From the NCBI GenBank assembly GCA_045586925.1, contig JAZNBG010000036.1, forward strand, positions 3,909 through 67,908: a DNA stretch of 64,000 nt. Direction: 5' to 3'. A program made the position numbers and the translations under genes. The stretch is from SIG440 sp045586925 (GTDB lineage: Bacteria > Bacillota > Clostridia > Monoglobales > Monoglobaceae). The notes beneath the pieces were generated by a model. The model saw only the letters and a list, made by a program, of their open reading frames with translations, was not told the origin of the DNA and did no database searches. Shown piece by piece: positions 18,217 through 27,736 of this stretch (the stretch's first letter is position 1; each line of letters opens with the position of its first letter).

Positions 18217-20919
18217 ATGGATTTTAAGAGTATTCCTAAAAAATACAGACCCTTACCTTTTTGGTCGTGGAATGAAAAACTTAACTGTGAGGAGACGGTC
18301 AGACAGGTATCAATAATGGACACGGCGGGAATCGGCGGCTTTTTTATGCACGCACGCGGCGGCTTGAAAACCGAATATATGGGCGAAGAATGGTTTGAAA
18401 ATATAGCTGCGGCTACGGAAGAAGGCAGAAGGCGCGGTATGCGTCCGTGGGCGTATGATGAAAACGGCTGGCCCAGCGGATTCGGAAACGGTGCGGTTAA
18501 CGGATTAGGGGTTGATTATCAGCAGAAGTATTTGCGGATGGAAACGGAACCTGAACATACAGAAACTCAGATATGCAAATGTGGAGACAGATATTTTTAT
18601 TATGAGGTAAATCCGTTTTATGTGGATACGTTGGATGGGAAAGTTGCTGCTGAATTTATAAAATGTACATATGAGCCATATTATGAAAAATACGGTCAGA
18701 AAATTGAGGGCTTTTTTACGGATGAGCCTCAGATTTCCCGAAACGGTATTCCGTGGAGCTTTGTTTTTGAGGAAGAATACAAAACGAGATACCATGAGGA
18801 TTTGTTGTGTTGCATTGACCAGCTTTTTCTTGAACACGGTGATTACAAGACAACGAGAATAAGATTCTGGAAAATGGTTACAGATTTGTTTTCAAAGAAT
18901 TTTATGAAGCAGATTTACGATTGGTGTGATGAGCGCGGACTCAAGCTTACCGGACATCTTGTGGTTGAGGAAAATGCATGGAGTCAGCTTGCATCAAACG
19001 GTGCGTGTATGCCGCACTATGAGTATTTTCATATTCCGGGAATAGATTGGCTGGGAAGAGATATTTACAGTTGTCTTACAGTTAAACAGCTTACATCTGC
19101 GGCTGCACAGCTTGGTAAAAAGTCCGTGCTGTCAGAAACCTTTGCTTTATGTGGACATAATGTAAGCTTTGCTGAACTAAAGGGGATTTATGAATGGCAG
19201 ATGGTCAGAGGGGTCAATCTTCTTTGTCAGCATCTTGAAGGTTATTCACTGAGAGGAATCAGAAAACGTGATTATCCGCCTGCTATGTATTACCAGCAAC
19301 CATGGTGGAGTGAATATGAAAAATTTAATACAGCAATGGCAAGGCTCGGTATGATTACAGCAGAGAGTGAAGCAAAAACCGAGGTGTTGGTAATACATCC
19401 TCAGACAACGGCATGGGTACTGTATAATTGCGGTGAATGTAAGGGGCTTGAAGAGCTTGCTTTGGGATTCCCTGTTGAACTGGAAAAATTAGATAAAAAA
19501 CATATTGATTATCATTTGGGTGACGAAACATTGATTGAACGTCACGGCAGAGTTGAAGACGGAATGTTTGTCATTGGAAATCAAAGATACAGCAAGGTTA
19601 TAACAGAATACTGTGATGTTCTTTTGGAATCAACACAAAAACTGCTTGATGAATTTGTAGGTAACGGTGGTCAGATATGTACCGTTAATGAGCTTGAAGA
19701 CAATCCTGTGATTGACAGGGAAGATATTACGTATACACTCAGATATCTGGAAGACAAAAAGGTTCACTATTTCGTAAACACATCAGCAGAAAGGAAGGAC
19801 GCTGAAATCTTTGTGAGCGGAAAACGCCTTGATATATACAGCGGAGAGATTTATGGATTTGGCGGCAAGCATAGCTTTGAACCGTGGGGAAGCCTTATGC
19901 TGATTGATGACGGAACCGAAAACCGTATGATAAATGAAGATGAATTCTTAGTGTTTCCTAAGGGTAAATTTGAGATTAGCGGGGAGGTTGAAAACTGTAT
20001 TACGCTGGACTGCTGTGATTACTATTTTGACGGAGAACTTCAGGAGAAGAACGGTTATGTGCTGAATATTTGTGAAAGAGCCAATGCGCTTGAAAGACCT
20101 GTGGAGATACATCAGGAATATTATATTAATGTTGATGCTGTTCCAAAAACTTTGTTTCTTGCCTGTGAAAATCCGGAGCGGTTTGTGATTAAGATTAACG
20201 GCAGAACGGTTGAAAAAACATACTGCGGATATTTCAGAGATAGGAGCTTTGAAAAAATAGATATTGCAAAGTATATTTGTGAAGGCAAAAACATCATTTC
20301 CTTTGACTGCCTGTTTGTTCAATCGGACGAGTTTTATGAAAATCTGAAAAAAGCATATAAGTTTGAGAGCGAATTGAATAAGCTTGCTTATGATATGGAA
20401 ATTGAAGCAATATATCTTGTTGGCAATTTCAGCGTCAAAACTCCGGGGAAATGGACCGAGCTTGAAAGAGAGGCGGTTCGCTACCACGGAGCTTTTGTGA
20501 TTGACGCACCTGCCAAGAGTATTAGCCTTAAGGATATTCACAAACAGGGCTTTCCGTTCTTCAGTGGTGAACTGACGGTTGAGGGGGATTTGGTTGCAGA
20601 AAGGGATAATCCTACACTTGTGCTTGATATGACAGGTGTTAATGCTGTCAGGGTTGAAATTGACGGAATATGTGCAACTGTACTTACGGATGACCGTATT
20701 AAGCTTGACATAAGGAAAGGCAGATATAAAATAAAGCTGACCCTTATTAACAACCTGAGAAACCTATTGGGACCGCATCATCTTGAGGAGGGCGAGGATT
20801 TTTCGGTAGGAGCAAATAAGTTTTATAAGGAGCCTTGTGTCTGGAATTATTTTAACTGGGCCGGAGATGTTGAGTGGAATGATGATTACTGCTTTGTACG
20901 TTTTGGAGTGCGCAGATGA
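18217..20919 (+). CDS. GH106-like glycoside hydrolase (putative alpha-L-rhamnosidase)
   Basis: 900 residues, no signal peptide. The N-terminus carries the hallmarks of the GH106/rhamnosidase family: P-F-W-S-W-N near residue 13, G-I-G-G-F-F-M-H-A-R-G-G near residues 39-50, and D-E-N-G-W-P-S-G near residues 81-88. An F-F-T-D-E-P-Q motif near residue 170 offers a candidate catalytic Glu. The barrel continues through a Y-E-W-Q-M-V-R-G-V-N segment, and the last third is beta-rich. The family releases terminal L-rhamnose from plant glycans such as rhamnogalacturonan; a cytosolic form would act on imported oligosaccharides. It is the first gene of the run divergent from the two-component genes and fits the rhamnose isomerase found further on. 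Confidence 0.75.
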   Translation: MDFKSIPKKYRPLPFWSWNEKLNCEETVRQVSIMDTAGIGGFFMHARGGLKTEYMGEEWFENIAAATEEGRRRGMRPWAYDENGWPSGFGNGAVNGLGVDYQQKYLRMETEPEHTETQICKCGDRYFYYEVNPFYVDTLDGKVAAEFIKCTYEPYYEKYGQKIEGFFTDEPQISRNGIPWSFVFEEEYKTRYHEDLLCCIDQLFLEHGDYKTTRIRFWKMVTDLFSKNFMKQIYDWCDERGLKLTGHLVVEENAWSQLASNGACMPHYEYFHIPGIDWLGRDIYSCLTVKQLTSAAAQLGKKSVLSETFALCGHNVSFAELKGIYEWQMVRGVNLLCQHLEGYSLRGIRKRDYPPAMYYQQPWWSEYEKFNTAMARLGMITAESEAKTEVLVIHPQTTAWVLYNCGECKGLEELALGFPVELEKLDKKHIDYHLGDETLIERHGRVEDGMFVIGNQRYSKVITEYCDVLLESTQKLLDEFVGNGGQICTVNELEDNPVIDREDITYTLRYLEDKKVHYFVNTSAERKDAEIFVSGKRLDIYSGEIYGFGGKHSFEPWGSLMLIDDGTENRMINEDEFLVFPKGKFEISGEVENCITLDCCDYYFDGELQEKNGYVLNICERANALERPVEIHQEYYINVDAVPKTLFLACENPERFVIKINGRTVEKTYCGYFRDRSFEKIDIAKYICEGKNIISFDCLFVQSDEFYENLKKAYKFESELNKLAYDMEIEAIYLVGNFSVKTPGKWTELEREAVRYHGAFVIDAPAKSISLKDIHKQGFPFFSGELTVEGDLVAERDNPTLVLDMTGVNAVRVEIDGICATVLTDDRIKLDIRKGRYKIKLTLINNLRNLLGPHHLEEGEDFSVGANKFYKEPCVWNYFNWAGDVEWNDDYCFVRFGVRR

Positions 20920-20957
20920 ATTAAATAATACATAAGTTTAACGAGGAGAGTTTAATT

Positions 20958-23462
20958 ATGGAATTAAATAAGCTTTTAAAAATAGAAAATAAAGGTCTTG
21001 TGCCCGAATATTTTCCTACACCTATGCAAGCATTTATTTTTCGTAACTGGGGTATGGTTGCAAAGGAACGGCTGGCAGAAGTTCTTGAAACATCTGCGGA
21101 AAAGGTTGAGCTTGAAGCAAAGCGTATGGGGTTAAGATGTCAGGGCGATGTTTCACTGTGGCTCAAAAAAGGGTATATAACCATAATCCGCTCAAACTGG
21201 CATATTTTACCTTACGGTCAGCTTCTCAAGCTTCTTGGCTGGAATGAGGATAAACTCAATCTTGCTCTTAAGGAGGAAGACTTTCTTGAATTGAAGCTTG
21301 GAAACTTTAAGCCTGATTGTGACAAGATAGTTTATTCTGAACTGACGGATGAAGAAAAGAAGCAGACCGAGAAAATCCGCAAAACAGTTGAAACGGTACA
21401 GAGCAATCTGACAGACGTGCGTGAGCCGTTTGACTTTTGGAGCAGAGAAGAACAGCCTCGGTATAAAACTATGCCTGAAACCGAACAGACAGTTATTGAT
21501 GATGCATGGAGTATTATCGATAATACAAATGATGAGTCGGTTGAAACTATGGTAACGCGTTTTATTGAACGTGTAAAATCAATATGGAGCATTGACCTGT
21601 CAGGCGGAGAAACGTCGGGCACGGTTGAATTATCGCTTGTTCCGGATAAGGCGGAGGAATACCATAAAATTACGGTTGAAAGCGATAAGATTAAAATAGA
21701 GGCGGGAAGTTGTCTTGGGATACTTCGGGGTCTGTATCGTCTTGAAGATATTGCCCGTATAAACGGTGGGCTGTATTTTGATAAGGGCGTATATGAACGT
21801 GTGCCCAGATTTGAGGCAAGATATATTTATTCTTTTAGCGCTCTGTATGAAGGGGCATTGGATGTTGACAGCAGTACGTGGTGTCCTGATGAGCTTCTTG
21901 AAAGATATGCCCGCACAGGCGTTAACGGAATATGGCTTCAGGGAATACTTTATCGTTTGACTGAATTTCCATTTGAGCCGTTAATGTCGGAGGGCTGGGA
22001 AATCCGACAAAAAAATCTGCGTGAATTTGTGAATCGTGCAAGGAGCTACGGTATTAAAATTTATTTGTATATAAATGAGCCTCGTTCAATGCCTCGTGCG
22101 TTCTTTGAGAAATATCCGCATCTTAAAGGCTCCGAAAGGGATCGTTATGCAACCATGTGTATAATGCAGAAGGAAACTCAGGAATATTTGAGTGGAGCTG
22201 TTGAGAGTTTATGCCGTGCTGTTCCGGGGTTAGGCGGATTTTTCACTATTACTATGTCTGAAAACTATACTCACTGCCGTTCGCATTATTATGAAAAAAT
22301 GTGTCCTGTTTGCGGCGATATTTCGCAGAAAGTGCTTGTTGCAAAGGTTAACAGTCTTGTTGCGGAAGGTGCAGCAAGGGCCGATAAAAACATTCGTGTT
22401 CTTGCATGGGACTGGGCTTGGTCCGCAGCGAATAATTTGTCAATTGATGATGGTAACAAAGAAGCTTGCATCAGCAATATCCCCGAGAACGTTTCGATAT
22501 TGTGTCAGCGTGATTTTGAATTGCCATTTACCAGAGGAGGTATTTCTGATTCTGTTTGTGACTACTCCCTTTCTGTTGATGGTATAAGTGATACAACACT
22601 AAAAACATGGAAAGCGGCAAAAAAACACGGGCATAAAACAGGGGTGAAACTCCAGATAAATAACAGTTGGGAGTGTTCAACAACACCGTATCTGCCTGTG
22701 TACGGTACGGTAATAAAGCACCTTAACAGTTTGATAGAAGCAGATGTGAATCATTTGATGCTCAGTTGGACTTTGGGCGGATATCCTTCTCCGAATATAA
22801 AGATAGCTTCTGAGAGCTTTTTTATCGAAAACGGTAAAGCGGAGCCGGATTATAATGCGGCATACAAGATATTGTACGGTGGTGATGCGGAAACTGTAAA
22901 GGCGGCAACTGACATATTCTGTGAAGCGTTTGCTGAATTTCCGTTTAACATTGCTCTTCTTTATAACGGACCTCAGAATGGCGGTGTTTCCAATCCGTTT
23001 TATCACAAACCGACAGGGTATGCATCAACAATGACTTGCTATGCATACGATGACCTTAACAGCTGGCGCTCCATTTACCCTGAGGATATTGTTGAGGAAC
23101 AGTTTAAAAAGGTAAGTGACATATGGGAAAAAGGTCTTGAAAAGCTCGAATCGGTCGGCGGGGAAATAGCGGATATTGCTTATGTGAGCTATTCATTGTT
23201 TAAATCGTCATATAATCAGATAAGATTTGTTCGTTTGCGAGACAAGCTTGCCGATGAGATGTGTGAGGAGACGAAAGCATTAATTCTTGATATTATACGC
23301 AATGAAAAACAGCTTGCAGAGAATGTTTACAGAATTATGCGACGTCGTCCGGAGGTGGGATTTGAGGCGGCAAACCACTATTATTTCAGTGCTGATGGGG
23401 TTCTTGAAAAAATAGTGAATTGTCAATGGCTTGAAGAATATTATCAGAAGGAGAACCTTTGA
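20958..23462 (+). CDS. Putative glycoside hydrolase, GH20/GH67/GH163-like fold
   Basis: 834 residues, no signal peptide. Residues ~215-280 look like the small alpha/beta domain that precedes the barrel in GH20 and GH67 enzymes (A-G-S-C-L-G-I-L-R-G-L-Y-R-L-E-D). A TIM-barrel-like part follows, with R-Y-A-R-T-G-V-N-G-I-W-L, I-Y-L-Y-I-N-E-P-R and T-M-S-E-N-Y-T-H-C motifs, then a C-P-V-C-G segment and D-W-A-W. The Cys motif near the putative active site recalls GH163/DUF4838-type enzymes, but I cannot assign a family. The 38-base gap after the rhamnosidase holds GAGGAG before the ATG, so it is in the same operon. It probably cleaves a hexosamine- or uronate-type linkage in the same substrate. Confidence 0.6.
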   Translation: MELNKLLKIENKGLVPEYFPTPMQAFIFRNWGMVAKERLAEVLETSAEKVELEAKRMGLRCQGDVSLWLKKGYITIIRSNWHILPYGQLLKLLGWNEDKLNLALKEEDFLELKLGNFKPDCDKIVYSELTDEEKKQTEKIRKTVETVQSNLTDVREPFDFWSREEQPRYKTMPETEQTVIDDAWSIIDNTNDESVETMVTRFIERVKSIWSIDLSGGETSGTVELSLVPDKAEEYHKITVESDKIKIEAGSCLGILRGLYRLEDIARINGGLYFDKGVYERVPRFEARYIYSFSALYEGALDVDSSTWCPDELLERYARTGVNGIWLQGILYRLTEFPFEPLMSEGWEIRQKNLREFVNRARSYGIKIYLYINEPRSMPRAFFEKYPHLKGSERDRYATMCIMQKETQEYLSGAVESLCRAVPGLGGFFTITMSENYTHCRSHYYEKMCPVCGDISQKVLVAKVNSLVAEGAARADKNIRVLAWDWAWSAANNLSIDDGNKEACISNIPENVSILCQRDFELPFTRGGISDSVCDYSLSVDGISDTTLKTWKAAKKHGHKTGVKLQINNSWECSTTPYLPVYGTVIKHLNSLIEADVNHLMLSWTLGGYPSPNIKIASESFFIENGKAEPDYNAAYKILYGGDAETVKAATDIFCEAFAEFPFNIALLYNGPQNGGVSNPFYHKPTGYASTMTCYAYDDLNSWRSIYPEDIVEEQFKKVSDIWEKGLEKLESVGGEIADIAYVSYSLFKSSYNQIRFVRLRDKLADEMCEETKALILDIIRNEKQLAENVYRIMRRRPEVGFEAANHYYFSADGVLEKIVNCQWLEEYYQKENL

Positions 23463-24068
23463 TTAGTAAATATAAGTGAAATCAGCAAGAGAATCAAAAA
23501 AGCAATAGGCGAAAATTCCGAGCAGATTATCAGAATCGGTGACGATATTATGAAAATACCCGAGCTCGGATACCGCGAGGAAAAAACATCTGAATATGCA
23601 AGAAGGGTTTTTGAAGAGCTGGAAACAGAATATACATATCCTCATGCGTTAACGGGAGTGAAAGCAAAGCTTTGCGGAAAAGAGCATAAGTTTTATGTGT
23701 GTATAATAGGCGAAATGAATTCTGTTAAATGCTCAGGTCACAAATTTGAGGGTATAGGTTCTGATGCGCATGTCTGTGGCCACAATGCGCAAATGGCCGC
23801 TATGCTGGGAAAGCGCTATTGCTCTTAAAAAAGCGATATTATGGATGAGCTGTGCGGTGATATAACCTTTATGGCGGTTCCGGCGGAAGAGTTTATTGAG
23901 CCTGAATACAGGCAGGAGCTTAAAAATCAGGGTAAAATAGAGTATTTCGGTGGAAAACAGCAATTGATTTATGAGGGTGCGTTTGACGATGTTGATATGG
24001 CGATGATGATTCATGCGCAAGGTAATGAAGAAAAGACTAAAATGTATGTAAAATTTAAGAGGAGGTAG
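23459..24068 (+). pseudogene. Decayed M20 family amidohydrolase/peptidase
   Basis: The likely original start is TTG 23459, five bases after AAGGAG and overlapping the previous stop. The frame breaks after about six codons, at 23475-23482. The main frame from 23483 carries M20 motifs: K-I-P-E-L-G-Y-R-E-E, then D-A-H-V-C-G-H-N-A-Q (metal site) near 23763, then A-V-P-A-E-E-F near 23874. It is broken again at 23826 by TAA: around there an A-I-A-L-K-K phrase is readable only one frame over, which implies two compensating indels. The sequence ends after about 200 codons, where functional members have about 400. The dimerisation and C-terminal catalytic parts are missing. Not expected to make active enzyme. 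Confidence 0.8.
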
Positions 24069-24073
24069 TTGTA

Positions 24074-25582
24074 ATGAGTAAAATCAAGATAGGCTGGGCG
24101 GAAGAAAGCCTTGTGCCGCAAAAAAAGGTTGATCTTGAAGGCCAGTTTTTTGAAAGAATTTCAGAGTATGTTGAGTCTGATATTATGGTAACAGCTATGG
24201 CGATAGAAGCAAACGGTGAGCAGATGATTATAGCATCTGTTGACATTGTTGCGTTTTATGACGGTCAGCTTGAATATGCAAGAGAAAAGCTTGCAAGGAT
24301 TCTTGACGGATTTGACCCAATGAAGCTTATTGTTGGCGCAACACATACGCATACATCGCTTAGAATAGGCGAACATCCATCACGAAAGAATATAAAGACA
24401 GGTAGTTCATTTGGTGAATCTGTAACTGTTTTGGAAGAATTTCTGCCTGAAGGTAAGAATTATAATGCTTTTGTAACTCCTGATGAAGATGTTCTGACAC
24501 CTGATGAAGCTCTTGAGTTGGTGACGGACAAGATTGCACTTGCGGCAAAAAAGGCGTGGGAGAACCGCAGCGAGGCTCTTTATGCCAATGAGTTCGGACG
24601 TGCAGCAGTTGGAATGAACCGCAGAGTTTGCTATGATGACGGTTCTGCTCAGATGTGGGGCGATACCAATACAGCGAATTTTGTATCCCTTGAGGGTGGC
24701 AATGATTCGGGCATCGAGCTTATATATACGTTTGATACAACCAAAAAGCTTACAGGTATTGTTGCAAACATTGCCTGCCCTGCGCAAATATTAGAACAGA
24801 GAAGCTTTATTTCTGCCGATTTCTGGGGCAGAACAAAAGCAAATCTGCGTGAAAAGTTTGGTGACGATATATATCTCCTTGCCCTTTGCGGAGCAGGCGG
24901 CGACCAGTGCCCAAGAGATTTGGTAAGATGGGTAAATCCTGAAACTCCGATTGATGACCCGAATGTTCATCGTCCTAATCTTATAGAGCATAAGGCTGAC
25001 CCGTCAATGTACGATATAAGCGGATGTAATAAGGTTGGCAAGAGAATTTCCAACGAGATTATTTCTGTTTATGAGGAAATTACAGAGTATAAGAGTGAAG
25101 CTGAATTTATACATAAGGTAATTGAGCTTGACGTTCCATTGCGTAAGGCAACAATGACAGAATATAACAATGCAGTTCGTGAACTTGAATACTATATTGA
25201 AAAAAATAAGGACAGAGAGTTCAACTTTGAAGACAATGCAAGAATGCACGTTCATGCGGGACTTATTGCAAGATACCGTGCCCAGCAGCACATAGAGGTT
25301 GTTCCGATTGAGTATCATGTTGTAAGATTCGGTGATATTGCATTTGCGACAAATCCCTACGAGTTATTCCTGGATTACGCAAATATAATCAAAGCAAGAA
25401 GCTATGCAAAGCAGACCTTTATTGTTCAGCTTTGTTGCGGTTGTCATGGCTATCTGCCAACCGAAAAGGCTGAAAAGGGCGGACATTACAGTGCTTATAT
25501 TTCAAGCGGTGATACAGGTCACGAGGGCGGAAATCTGTTTGTAAGAGAAACGATTACAGAGATAAATGAAATGTTTAAATAA
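24074..25582 (+). CDS. Neutral/alkaline ceramidase-like protein
   Basis: GAGGAGG lies nine bases before the ATG. The 502-residue protein resembles the N-terminal catalytic domain of neutral ceramidases: G-A-T-H-T-H-T-S near residue 93 (zinc-binding His pair), and a C-G-A-G-G-D-Q segment near residue 275 where that family has its G-D-V-S-P-type region. Bacterial relatives outside true ceramidases are common in polysaccharide-utilisation operons, and their substrates are unknown. It has no signal peptide and lacks the C-terminal Ig-like domain of secreted ceramidases, so a cytosolic amidase or esterase acting on a sugar conjugate is at least as likely as lipid hydrolysis. It sits between the broken amidohydrolase and a membrane protein. 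Confidence 0.7.
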   Translation: MSKIKIGWAEESLVPQKKVDLEGQFFERISEYVESDIMVTAMAIEANGEQMIIASVDIVAFYDGQLEYAREKLARILDGFDPMKLIVGATHTHTSLRIGEHPSRKNIKTGSSFGESVTVLEEFLPEGKNYNAFVTPDEDVLTPDEALELVTDKIALAAKKAWENRSEALYANEFGRAAVGMNRRVCYDDGSAQMWGDTNTANFVSLEGGNDSGIELIYTFDTTKKLTGIVANIACPAQILEQRSFISADFWGRTKANLREKFGDDIYLLALCGAGGDQCPRDLVRWVNPETPIDDPNVHRPNLIEHKADPSMYDISGCNKVGKRISNEIISVYEEITEYKSEAEFIHKVIELDVPLRKATMTEYNNAVRELEYYIEKNKDREFNFEDNARMHVHAGLIARYRAQQHIEVVPIEYHVVRFGDIAFATNPYELFLDYANIIKARSYAKQTFIVQLCCGCHGYLPTEKAEKGGHYSAYISSGDTGHEGGNLFVRETITEINEMFK

Positions 25583-25635
25583 CAAAAGTTTATAAAAGTA
25601 GGAAGTATCAAAGCTTAATCGAAATATGGAGTGAG

Positions 25636-26265
25636 ATGAGGTGCTTTATTTGCGTGAATAAAGAGATGAAAAACTATATGTTAATTATTTTGGGAAGTAT
25701 ATTATATGCTTTTTCGACGGTGCTTTATATATTTCCGCATTCCTTGCTTTTAGGTGGAACAAGCGGAATATCCGTAATACTAAACATGTATATAAGATTC
25801 TCTCCCGGGAATATTTTAATGACAATTAATTTTATTTTGCTGATAACAGCATTTATTGTTCTGGGAAAGGAGATGGCGCTAAAGACCTTTGTAGGGTCAA
25901 CGTTGACAACTGTTTTTATTGGACTCTTTGAAAAATTGATACCTGCAAACTGGCAGATGATTTCTAACATTTATGTATCAGCGGTTGTTGGTGCAATAAT
26001 TATTGCCGTTGCAAGCGGAATTATGTTTTTTGTAAAATCAAGCTCTGGAGGAACGGATATTGTTGCTTTGATTGTAAAAAAATACTCAGGAATAAATATT
26101 GGCAGGGCTTTACTGATAACGGATATTCTGATTGTTGTAGTTGGGGGATTTTTATCAGGGTACATAATCTTAATAGGTTCTTTTGCAGGACTTCTGATAA
26201 AGACTTTTGGAATAGATTATGTAATAAGAATAATTTCAAGCTTCAAGGAAAGAAAGGGTGAGTGA
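25636..26265 (+). CDS. YitT-like integral membrane protein without the cytosolic domain
   Basis: About six hydrophobic helices, and the family motif L-L-L-G-G-T-S-G-I-S near residue 37 repeated in weaker form as S-S-S-G-G-T-D-I near residue 135. The 209 residues cover only the membrane part; the DUF2179 domain that ends standard YitT proteins is absent. ATG 25636 follows GGAGTGAG. GTG 25654 would give a more typical N-terminus (Met-Asn-Lys-Glu-Met-Lys-Asn-Tyr), so the start is uncertain. It overlaps the next gene, so the two are translationally coupled. Function is unknown; a transport role for an operon product is plausible. Confidence 0.8.
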   Translation: MRCFICVNKEMKNYMLIILGSILYAFSTVLYIFPHSLLLGGTSGISVILNMYIRFSPGNILMTINFILLITAFIVLGKEMALKTFVGSTLTTVFIGLFEKLIPANWQMISNIYVSAVVGAIIIAVASGIMFFVKSSSGGTDIVALIVKKYSGINIGRALLITDILIVVVGGFLSGYIILIGSFAGLLIKTFGIDYVIRIISSFKERKGE

Positions 26266-27637
26266 GATGCTTTCGTGTGACACAATAGCTGTCAGTTCGG
26301 TTTTTTCAAAATACAAGCAGAATATTCTTGCAAAAAACAGTGACAGACCTACGGGTGAACCGCAGCCGCTTTGTTTTTATAAAGGCGGAGAATATCAGGA
26401 TGGAGAAATGTTGCAAACAACACATCTGGTTATACCTCAGGTAAGAAAAACCTATTCCGTAGTTGGTTCAAGACCATACTGGATATGGGGATTTGAGATG
26501 GGGTACAACGAAAAAGGATTGATTATCGGCAACGAAGCGGAAGGGTCAAGACTTGATCCGGACAGTGAGGATGGAATGCTCGGTATGGATATGCTGAGAC
26601 TTGCTTTGGAGCGTGCAGCGAGTGCCAGAGAGGCTATTGACGTTATTACAGGATTATTGACAAAATATGGACAAAAAGCACAGGCGAGTATGTTGACGGC
26701 TAGAACTTATGAAAATACATTTATTATTGTTGATAAGACAGAATGCTGGGTAATGGAAACTGCCGGTCGTGAATGGGTCGCAAAGCAGATAAAAACAATG
26801 CAGGGTATATCAAATTGTTATTCTATTGGCACAGAAATAGATTGCGGCTCTCCAAATGCAGAAAGTGTTGCAAGGAAAAACAGATGGCTTTCGCCTGATG
26901 AGCCTTTTGATTTTGCCAAGGCGTATAGTGGAAGAGAAGTGCGGCAGCCGTTGGGCGTTCAGAGATTCAGACGATTGAATAAGTTGTTGCAGGACAAGGA
27001 ATTACATGACTTTGATTCCTTGTCTGAAATTATGCGAGACCATTACGAGGATGAATTAATTTCACCTAGATTTGGTGCAAGCTGTGGTACTTTTTTAAGT
27101 ATATGTATGCATATGCGTGATTGGGGTGAAAGTGAAACTACAGCTTCTCTTTTAGCGAGATACGATGAGAAAATAGGTATAATTGCACGGTATGCTCCGG
27201 CTCAGCCATGCCTTTCGGCTTATATACCTGTTTATATGTGCGGAGACCTTCCGGAAAAAATGCAGAAAGCAGAAAGAAAATATGACGACAACTCGCTTTG
27301 GTGGCAGATGAAAAAGCTGAGTCTGCTGGTTGCTGTTGACGAAGAAACTTTTGCAGACAGGATAAAGGCTGAACTTAATAAGCTTGAAATGCTTTTCAAA
27401 GAGAAAGCTGATGCTGCAGAAAAAAAGGCACAGATAATGATAGGAAACAACGATGATGTTTCTGCGGGAATAATTTTATCGGAATTGACTCGTGAATGTA
27501 CGGAACTTTTGTTTGAGTATGCAAAAAAAGAAAATGAAAAGCTGTGGAAACAAGTAGAAGAAAAAGGCGGCTTTTACGGAAGACAAAAAGAGGTTATTGA
27601 ACAGTATGCGGAATATTCACATATACAATGGTTTTAA
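26258..27637 (+). CDS. C69 family dipeptidase (PepD/secernin-like)
   Basis: The N-terminal nucleophile Cys is near the start (S-C-D-T-I-A-V), and the N-S-D-R motif near residue 27 is typical of peptidase family C69. The sequence supports two starts: GTG 26258, overlapping the upstream gene by eight bases, or ATG 26267, which puts Cys at position 4. Length 456-459 aa is normal. The family hydrolyses dipeptides after self-exposure of the Cys. In this operon it may trim a glycopeptide or peptide cross-link. No signal peptide, so cytosolic. Confidence 0.85.
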   Translation: MSEMLSCDTIAVSSVFSKYKQNILAKNSDRPTGEPQPLCFYKGGEYQDGEMLQTTHLVIPQVRKTYSVVGSRPYWIWGFEMGYNEKGLIIGNEAEGSRLDPDSEDGMLGMDMLRLALERAASAREAIDVITGLLTKYGQKAQASMLTARTYENTFIIVDKTECWVMETAGREWVAKQIKTMQGISNCYSIGTEIDCGSPNAESVARKNRWLSPDEPFDFAKAYSGREVRQPLGVQRFRRLNKLLQDKELHDFDSLSEIMRDHYEDELISPRFGASCGTFLSICMHMRDWGESETTASLLARYDEKIGIIARYAPAQPCLSAYIPVYMCGDLPEKMQKAERKYDDNSLWWQMKKLSLLVAVDEETFADRIKAELNKLEMLFKEKADAAEKKAQIMIGNNDDVSAGIILSELTRECTELLFEYAKKENEKLWKQVEEKGGFYGRQKEVIEQYAEYSHIQWF

Positions 27638-27736
27638 AGGGTTAAAATTATTTTATAATGATTAGTAGCTGAGACAAATTTATTATTTAACGATAATAAA
27701 AAATAATAAGATTATAGAAAAGAGAGGGAAATTAAT

